Made by a program: the position numbers and the translations under genes | Origin: WJKP01 sp964531215 | Lineage (GTDB): Bacteria > Patescibacteriota > Patescibacteriia > CAIXNZ01 | DNA length: 10,923 nt | Assembly: GCA_964531215.1 (NCBI GenBank) | Contig: CAZHFK010000035.1 | Location: forward strand, 1 to 10,923 | Direction: 5' to 3' | Part shown: piece by piece, positions 7,557 through 10,923 of the stretch | How positions within the stretch are numbered: position 1 is the first letter of the stretch | How the letters are laid out: every line of letters begins with the position of its first letter | Notes under the pieces: model-generated | Told to the model about the DNA's origin: nothing | The model's input: only the letters and a program-made list of their open reading frames with translations | Databases searched by the model: none

Positions 7557-8117
7557 TTAGCCAAGAGCTCTTTTTTTAGTTTTTTTTTCTGTAACAAGCA
7601 AATGTCTGAGATTTTTATCTTCGAAAAGAAATGTCTCGGCAGTGCTTTTTATTTCATGGGCCAAGGCAAGATAGGTTGCCCAAACTTCGACTGTTTTTTT
7701 TCTTTTTTTACAGCGTTCCAATAAAAATTGGAAATCAGAATCTCCGGAAACAAGAATAAGATGATCAAATTCATCATTATATAAAAGATCCATGACTTCA
7801 TCAATGATCTTGTTATCCGTACGACTCTTAACGGCCTTAGCATTGTTGGGACCAGGTGAATAGATTTTTAAAGGCACGCCGATTGTTTCAAAATCCATTT
7901 TTTTTATGTAAGCCGCATAACTATTATCATTATTTATTTGCGGATGCTGGTCATAGTAGAATTTTCGAACAACCAATTGCCTGCCTTTTACAATATGGGT
8001 AATGTGCTTTAAAAAAGCACTGATGTTGATTTTTTTGCCAAAGTTTTCTAACAGGGATTTATTCATTCCGTAGAGATTAGGCCCGTCAATTATTAAAGCA
8101 ACACGCTGTTGTTTCAA
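7557..8117 (-). CDS. NYN/LabA-type PIN-like domain protein, putative ribonuclease
   Basis: A 186-residue soluble protein of the NYN (PIN-like nuclease) superfamily, LabA/DUF88 group. Acidic motifs lie where that fold keeps them: IDGPNLYG near the N-terminus (Asp11), KSRTDNKIIDEVMDL in the middle (two or three Asp), and LVSGDSDF with the GDSDF signature, followed by a helix and the VEVWA strand. These residues would bind Mg2+ or Mn2+ for RNA cleavage; activity and substrate are unknown. Start choice: an in-frame GTG lies at 8126, but its G is the last base of the AAGGAGG Shine-Dalgarno (8132-8126). The TTG at 8117 sits 8 nt after it, the ideal spacing, so TTG is preferred and gives MKQQRVALIIDG. 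The gene is inverted between priA and def, splitting a commonly seen gene order, and has its own terminator. Confidence 0.87.
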   Translation of the reverse strand: MKQQRVALIIDGPNLYGMNKSLLENFGKKINISAFLKHITHIVKGRQLVVRKFYYDQHPQINNDNSYAAYIKKMDFETIGVPLKIYSPGPNNAKAVKSRTDNKIIDEVMDLLYNDEFDHLILVSGDSDFQFLLERCKKRKKTVEVWATYLALAHEIKSTAETFLFEDKNLRHLLVTEKKTKKRALG

Positions 8118-8125
8118 TGTTCTCA

Positions 8126-8132
8126 CCTCCTT
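8126..8132 (-). promoter_or_regulatory. Shine-Dalgarno that decides a TTG start
   Basis: AAGGAGG on the - strand, 8 nt before TTG at 8117. One of only two strong Shine-Dalgarno sites noticed in the window. Confidence 0.8.
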
Positions 8133-8189
8133 AAAACTTGATTTTTTTTACTTTTTGTGCTATGCTTAAGTCGTTATTTAAGTTTACTA

Positions 8190-8195
8190 TATTAT
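8190..8195 (+). promoter_or_regulatory. -10 box of def
   Basis: TATTAT ending 7 nt before the ATG, with the overlapping TATATT (8188-8193) as an alternative. The start would fall at 8200-8202. A weak TTAAGT (8166-8171) is the best -35 candidate. Confidence 0.4.
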
Positions 8196-8202
8196 TAAAA
8201 TT

Positions 8203-8649
8203 ATGTCAAGATTCAAAATAATTATAAAAGGTAATCCGATTTTACGAAAAAAATCAAAGGAAATCGCTGAAATTACCCCTGAAATTAAGCGCTTAATTTT
8301 GGATATGGCGAAAACAATGAAAAAAGATAACGGTATTGGCTTGGCTGCTCCGCAAATAGGACAAAATATTCGTTTATGTTTAATCAGTACAGCTAAGGGG
8401 TCTTTGGCTTTAATTAATCCTAAAATAACCTGGAAATCTTTAAGGAAAGAAATTGAAGAAGAAGGCTGTTTAAGCTGTCCTGACGACTGGGGACCAGTTA
8501 AAAGGTCTAAGATTATTTATGTTAAAGCTCTAAATGATAAAAGTCAGCCAATTAGTTTTCGAGCCCAGGGCTTATTTGCCAGAGTGATTCAGCATGAAGT
8601 TGATCATTTGGATGGGATTTTAATAGTTGATAAGTTTGAAAAAAAATAA
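8203..8649 (+). CDS. def: Peptide deformylase
   Basis: Removes the formyl group from the N-terminal methionine of new proteins at the ribosome, a metal-dependent reaction (Fe2+ in most bacteria). It has 148 residues, at the short end for the family. All three diagnostic motifs are present: GIGLAAPQIG at 44-53, EGCLS at 87-91 (Cys89 is the metal ligand) and the HEVDH metal site at 131-135. The C-terminus stops soon after the catalytic helix, as in compact type-I enzymes lacking a long tail. fmt follows downstream on the same strand; the pair forms the formylation/deformylation cycle. There is no Shine-Dalgarno, and the -10 box sits directly upstream of the start codon. Confidence 0.96.
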   Translation: MSRFKIIIKGNPILRKKSKEIAEITPEIKRLILDMAKTMKKDNGIGLAAPQIGQNIRLCLISTAKGSLALINPKITWKSLRKEIEEEGCLSCPDDWGPVKRSKIIYVKALNDKSQPISFRAQGLFARVIQHEVDHLDGILIVDKFEKK

Positions 8650-8663
8650 AGATTATTTTTTTC
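8638..8663 (+). terminator. Possible weak A/T-only terminator after def
   Basis: GAAAAAAAATAA can fold onto TTATTTTTTTC around AGA, spanning the def stop codon. With almost no G-C pairs it is a poor terminator, and the A-tract/T-tract symmetry may be chance. Confidence 0.25.
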
Positions 8664-8695
8664 AGTATAGCCAGATCTTCTTTGTAAAAGCCGTA

Positions 8696-8782
8696 TCACC
8701 ATAGCTTAGGCGGTAAAATTTTTTTAAACATTAGTATCAGAATTACAGAAATAACCAGAACAGTTAATAAAGCAATTAACAT
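8696..8782 (-). CDS. Possible 28-residue single-pass membrane peptide
   Basis: An ATG-to-TGA frame on the - strand in the 145-nt gap between def and fmt. The peptide is MLIALLTVLVISVILILMF followed by KKILPPKLW: one hydrophobic span of about 19 residues and a short basic tail, a typical layout for a small membrane protein with its positive end inside. Against it: no Shine-Dalgarno, no clear promoter spacing (a TTGACA lies at 8801-8796 without a good -10), no terminator, and T-rich DNA readily gives hydrophobic frames. It would be transcribed divergently from fmt, sharing the same short control region. Confidence 0.3.
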   Translation of the reverse strand: MLIALLTVLVISVILILMFKKILPPKLW

Positions 8783-8788
8783 TATAAT
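8783..8788 (+). promoter_or_regulatory. -10 box of fmt, predicting a leaderless mRNA
   Basis: A perfect TATAAT ending 6 nt before the ATG, so the predicted transcription start coincides with the A of the start codon at 8795. No convincing -35. Confidence 0.5.
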
Positions 8789-8794
8789 TTAATT

Positions 8795-9739
8795 ATGTCA
8801 ATAGATTTAAAAAATATTAAAATAATTTTTATGGGTACGCCTAATTTTAGCGTGCCTATTTTATCCGGTTTAATTGATAATTATAAAGTAATAGTTGTTG
8901 TAACTCAGCCTGATAAAAAAGTCGGGCGCCAGCAAATTTTAAGCCAATCCCCTATTAAACAAATTGCTTTGAAAAATAAAATAGAAATTTTGCAGCCAGG
9001 AAAATTAAAGGAGAATCAGGAATTTTTTAATAAAATAAAAGAATTAAAACCAGATTTAATTGTGGTTGCGGCTTATGGTTTTATTTTACCCAAACAAATA
9101 TTAGATATACCTCAATATGGTGTTATTAATGTTCATGCTTCTTTATTGCCCAAATATCGTGGCGCTTCCCCAATCCAAGCCGCTATTTTAAATGGTGAAG
9201 AAACAACGGGCGTGACTATTATGCTGGTTAATGAAAAAATGGATCAAGGTGATATTTTAAGTCAAGCCAAGGCTGATATTGGCAAAGATGAAACTTTTTT
9301 AATTTTACATGATAAATTATCAATTTTAGGTGCTCATTTACTGATTAATACTTTGCCTCAATATTTAAACGGTGAAATTGAGCCTAAAAAACAAGATGAC
9401 ACAAAAGCGACTTATTGTCCGATTATAAGTAAAGCTGACGGTAAAATTGATTGGTTGAAATCAGCTGATGAAATTGAACGACAAGTGCGCGCTTTTAATC
9501 CTTGGCCAGGCACTTGGACTTTTTGGAATAATAAAAAATTAAAAATTCATAAAGTCAGCAAATTAAAAACTGAACCAGCTAAAGCAGGTAAGGTTTTTGA
9601 GATTGATAATGGTTTGGCTGTTGCTTGTGGTCAAAATTCGTTAAAAATTGAAGAGTTACAGCTTGAAGGTAAAAAAATAATGACTGATAAAGAATTTTTA
9701 AATGGCTATAAATATATAATTGGCAGTATTTTGAAATAA
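8795..9739 (+). CDS. fmt: Methionyl-tRNA formyltransferase
   Basis: Transfers the formyl group from 10-formyl-tetrahydrofolate to initiator Met-tRNA in the cytoplasm. It has 314 residues, the usual length. The N-terminal Rossmann-type domain starts with IIFMGTPNFSVPIL (10-23), the loop that contacts the tRNA acceptor end follows (TQPDKKVGR, 37-45), and the catalytic set Asn112, His114 and Asp150 lies in INVHASLLPKYRGASPI and EKMDQGDI. YCPIISKADGKIDW (207-220) and VRAFNPWPGTW (231-241) mark the C-terminal OB-fold domain that grips the tRNA. An in-frame Met13 exists, but the first ATG is preferred because it precedes the conserved strand at normal distance and fits the -10 box. It follows def after 145 nt and ends before a strong terminator. 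Confidence 0.97.
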   Translation: MSIDLKNIKIIFMGTPNFSVPILSGLIDNYKVIVVVTQPDKKVGRQQILSQSPIKQIALKNKIEILQPGKLKENQEFFNKIKELKPDLIVVAAYGFILPKQILDIPQYGVINVHASLLPKYRGASPIQAAILNGEETTGVTIMLVNEKMDQGDILSQAKADIGKDETFLILHDKLSILGAHLLINTLPQYLNGEIEPKKQDDTKATYCPIISKADGKIDWLKSADEIERQVRAFNPWPGTWTFWNNKKLKIHKVSKLKTEPAKAGKVFEIDNGLAVACGQNSLKIEELQLEGKKIMTDKEFLNGYKYIIGSILK

Positions 9740-9754
9740 ATAATTTTAAAATAA

Positions 9755-9812
9755 TGACGTCCTCCCCGCACTCAGTCGTGGTTCGCTTCTCGCCACTCCT
9801 TCATGCGGGGTT
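9755..9812 (-). mobile_element. Orphan hairpin resembling an IS200/IS605 right end
   Basis: Read on the - strand: CCCCGCA (9810-9804), a loop region with an inner GTGG/CCAC pairing (9796-9793 with 9781-9778), then TGCGGGG (9770-9764) followed by AGGACGTCA. The arrangement 'CCCCG...CGGGGAGGAYGTCA' is one I associate with the right end downstream of tnpB in IS200/IS605/IS1341-type elements, where the hairpin is the transposase recognition site and forms the end of the omega RNA. No tnpA or tnpB frame is nearby, so this would be a solo end, a MITE-like derivative or a remnant. An ordinary stem-loop in the fmt 3' region is the alternative, but no T tract follows it. Confidence 0.4.
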
Positions 9813-9832
9813 TCCTGTTTGGAAGTAAAAAG

Positions 9833-9857
9833 AAAAAAGCCCTGCCGGGCTTTTTTT
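9833..9857. terminator. Bidirectional rho-independent terminator
   Basis: AAAAAAGCCC, TGCC loop, GGGCTTTTTTT. It has T tracts on both strands, so it can end fmt from the left and the small basic gene from the right. Confidence 0.88.
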
Positions 9858-9880
9858 ATTTTTTAACTTATTTATTTAAT

Positions 9881-10012
9881 TTAAGTTTGTCTTTGTCTTT
9901 GTTTTTGAAATTCATTTTTTCTTTGCAGCGTTTTTTGGCGACGAATATGTTTCCGCATCCCTTTGCTTTTAGGCTTTATGCCCTTCTTTTTCCGTTGCTT
10001 CCAATTTGACAT
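9881..10012 (-). CDS. 43-residue, highly basic small protein, unknown function
   Basis: A short - strand gene with a full set of signals: promoter, AGGAGG Shine-Dalgarno at 10023-10018 with 5-nt spacing to ATG, TAA stop, and a terminator downstream. The product begins MSNWKQRKKKGIKPKSKG and continues with RKHIRRQK and a Q/R-rich tail; about 18 of 43 residues are Lys or Arg, with a single acidic residue (Glu35). Composition suggests RNA, ribosome or DNA binding. It is not recognisably bL34, bL36, bS21 or THX from the sequence I can recall. An overlapping + strand frame here is an artefact of low complexity. It sits just downstream of the polymerase/ligase gene, whose 3' end contains its promoter. 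Confidence 0.7.
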   Translation of the reverse strand: MSNWKQRKKKGIKPKSKGMRKHIRRQKTLQRKNEFQKQRQRQT

Positions 10013-10040
10013 TTTCCCCTCCTTTTTGGGTCTTTTTAAA

Positions 10041-10069
10041 ATTTAAGCAAATATATTATTTTTTGTCAA
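10041..10069 (-). promoter_or_regulatory. Promoter of the small basic gene
   Basis: On the - strand TTGACA (10069-10064), 17-bp spacer, TTAAAT (10046-10041) preceded by TGc (extended -10). It predicts a start near 10034 and a leader of about 22 nt that contains the Shine-Dalgarno. The -35 overlaps the stop region of the upstream gene. Confidence 0.65.
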
Positions 10070-10922
10070 TATTGCCAAAAATTCCAGTACAAAGCATTAA
10101 ATAGCCAATGCCTAAAGGATGGTTTAAATATGGACTAAAGGCATGAGTGATTAGCAAGGCAATTAAGCCGATTAATAGTCCGGGAATTAGGTATTGGGCA
10201 TTAGGCATTGATAATTTTTTTATGCCGCGCCAGAATATTTGACCTATTAATAACAAGTAAACGATTAAGCCAATAAACCCAATTTCGGTTATGATATCTA
10301 AATAACCCCATTCAAAAGTGAAAGTAGTAACCCAGCCTTGTGGATTTTGTTCGTTTTTTATTCTTGGATCTTCGGTTTTATAATCAATAGTAGTGCCAAA
10401 ACCAGTGCCGAAAAAAGGCGCTTTTTTATTTTGTTCCAATAAAACCGGTAATAAATTCCAACGCGAAGAAGCCGCCGCATCACTGGTTGTAAATCTATTT
10501 TTCAAAGTATCAGCTGAAAAAAGACCAGGTTCCGGTATTGGGAAATTGACAATCGTGATCATTAAAATAATACTTAAAATAACGCCTAATAGCAAAATAG
10601 CGATAGTTTTTACCAGTTTTTTGATTTGGTTTTTATATAAAGTAATTAAGTAAATAAATAAAGCAATTGCGCCAATAAAACCACCCAGCCAAAAACTACG
10701 AGAAAATGAAATTAAAATAGAAGTTTGAATAATTATTAATAAACCGAAAAAGAACTGGAATTTTTTGTTTTTTAATAATAATTTAAAATTAGGTTGTTTT
10801 TTGTATAATTTAATAATAATTAAACTAGTGATAAAAATACCAATCAGGCTATAAATTTGAGATTGAATAAAAATACGATAAAAACTGCCACCGGCCCAGG
10901 TAATTTCTCCTACCCTGGTATC
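10056..10922 (-). CDS. O-antigen ligase/polymerase family membrane protein (5' end off-window)
   Basis: The C-terminal 288 residues of a polytopic membrane protein of the Wzy_C (O-antigen ligase, WaaL-like) group, which joins or polymerises lipid-linked glycans outside the inner membrane. The frame stays open to the right edge; a TTG at 10595 is internal, not a start. Hydrophobic spans lie near visible residues 20-38, 55-74, 77-93, 106-125, about 209-224 and 241-258. Family-like signatures are SFSRSFWLG before a membrane span, RW..L near the start of the large external loop, the loop motif APFFGTGFGTTI, and the TEIGFIGLIVYLLL segment entering the next span. The external loop (about 126-205) would hold the active site. 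Ligase versus polymerase cannot be told from this part. It points to a cell-surface polysaccharide locus beyond the window. Confidence 0.82.
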   Translation of the reverse strand, partial: DTRVGEITWAGGSFYRIFIQSQIYSLIGIFITSLIIIKLYKKQPNFKLLLKNKKFQFFFGLLIIIQTSILISFSRSFWLGGFIGAIALFIYLITLYKNQIKKLVKTIAILLLGVILSIILMITIVNFPIPEPGLFSADTLKNRFTTSDAAASSRWNLLPVLLEQNKKAPFFGTGFGTTIDYKTEDPRIKNEQNPQGWVTTFTFEWGYLDIITEIGFIGLIVYLLLIGQIFWRGIKKLSMPNAQYLIPGLLIGLIALLITHAFSPYLNHPLGIGYLMLCTGIFGNIDKK

Positions 10923-10923
10923 A

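Noticed and set aside
9803..10009. 68-codon + strand frame
   Set aside because: It starts inside the IS605-like hairpin, runs through a terminator and is antisense to the basic protein gene with better signals; its low-complexity F/L/S product reflects the Lys/Arg-rich opposite strand.
10595..10595. Start of a 179-residue protein at a TTG
   Set aside because: The - strand frame continues open to the window edge with typical membrane-protein sequence including SFSRSFWLG, so the TTG is internal.
10393..10653. 86-codon + strand frame
   Set aside because: It lies wholly antisense to the ligase/polymerase gene, whose membrane and loop motifs are convincing.
1..10923. CRISPR array, tRNA or rRNA genes, complete insertion sequence, defence system
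   Set aside because: No regularly spaced direct repeats, cloverleaf or transposase or defence-gene motifs were seen on either strand.

Overview
This AT-rich window (coding genes look roughly two-thirds A+T) most resembles a chromosomal segment of a Patescibacteria/CPR bacterium, probably of the Parcubacteria type. That placement is inferred from gene content and style, not from a marker gene: a PriA-like protein with ruined ATPase motifs, a secreted repeat protein of a kind I associate with CPR genomes, promoters sitting directly on start codons, and small compact genes. The genetic code looks standard: every confident gene ends in TAA or TAG and none needs TGA read as an amino acid.

Layout. 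(1) 3-2273, + strand: the larger part of clpB (disaggregase), cut by the left edge, followed by its own terminator. (2) 2333-2692, - strand: no protein gene, but a GC-richer block with a -10 box, nested long-range helices and a strong terminator. I read it as a structured non-coding RNA of about 360 nt that I cannot assign to a family. (3) 2780-7510, + strand: a secreted lytic-transglycosylase-like protein with four repeats, a LigB/MEMO-type protein, an AMMECR1-domain protein and a helicase-dead PriA homologue. The last two overlap by 14 nt. (4) 7557-8117, - strand: a NYN/LabA-type nuclease-fold protein with a textbook Shine-Dalgarno and a TTG start. (5) 8203-9739, + strand: def and fmt, the deformylase/formyltransferase pair that handles initiator methionine. 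(6) 9755-9857: a hairpin resembling the right end of an IS200/IS605 element, then a bidirectional terminator. (7) 9881-10922, - strand: a 43-residue, very basic protein with its own promoter, and upstream of it an O-antigen ligase/polymerase-type membrane protein running off the right edge.

How the genes fit together. priA, def and fmt often lie together in bacteria. Here that order persists but is split by the inverted NYN gene. def and fmt act on opposite ends of the same formyl-methionine cycle. The LigB-type and AMMECR1 genes correspond to components B and A of the AmmeMemoRadiSam group; the radical-SAM partner is not in the window. Two modes of translation initiation seem to coexist. Four + strand genes have a -10 box ending 6-7 nt before the ATG, predicting leaderless or nearly leaderless mRNAs. 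The two Shine-Dalgarno genes are both small and on the - strand.

I did not find a defence island, CRISPR array or complete mobile element. The most novel-looking items are the unassigned structured RNA, the orphan IS605-like end and the tiny basic protein gene.
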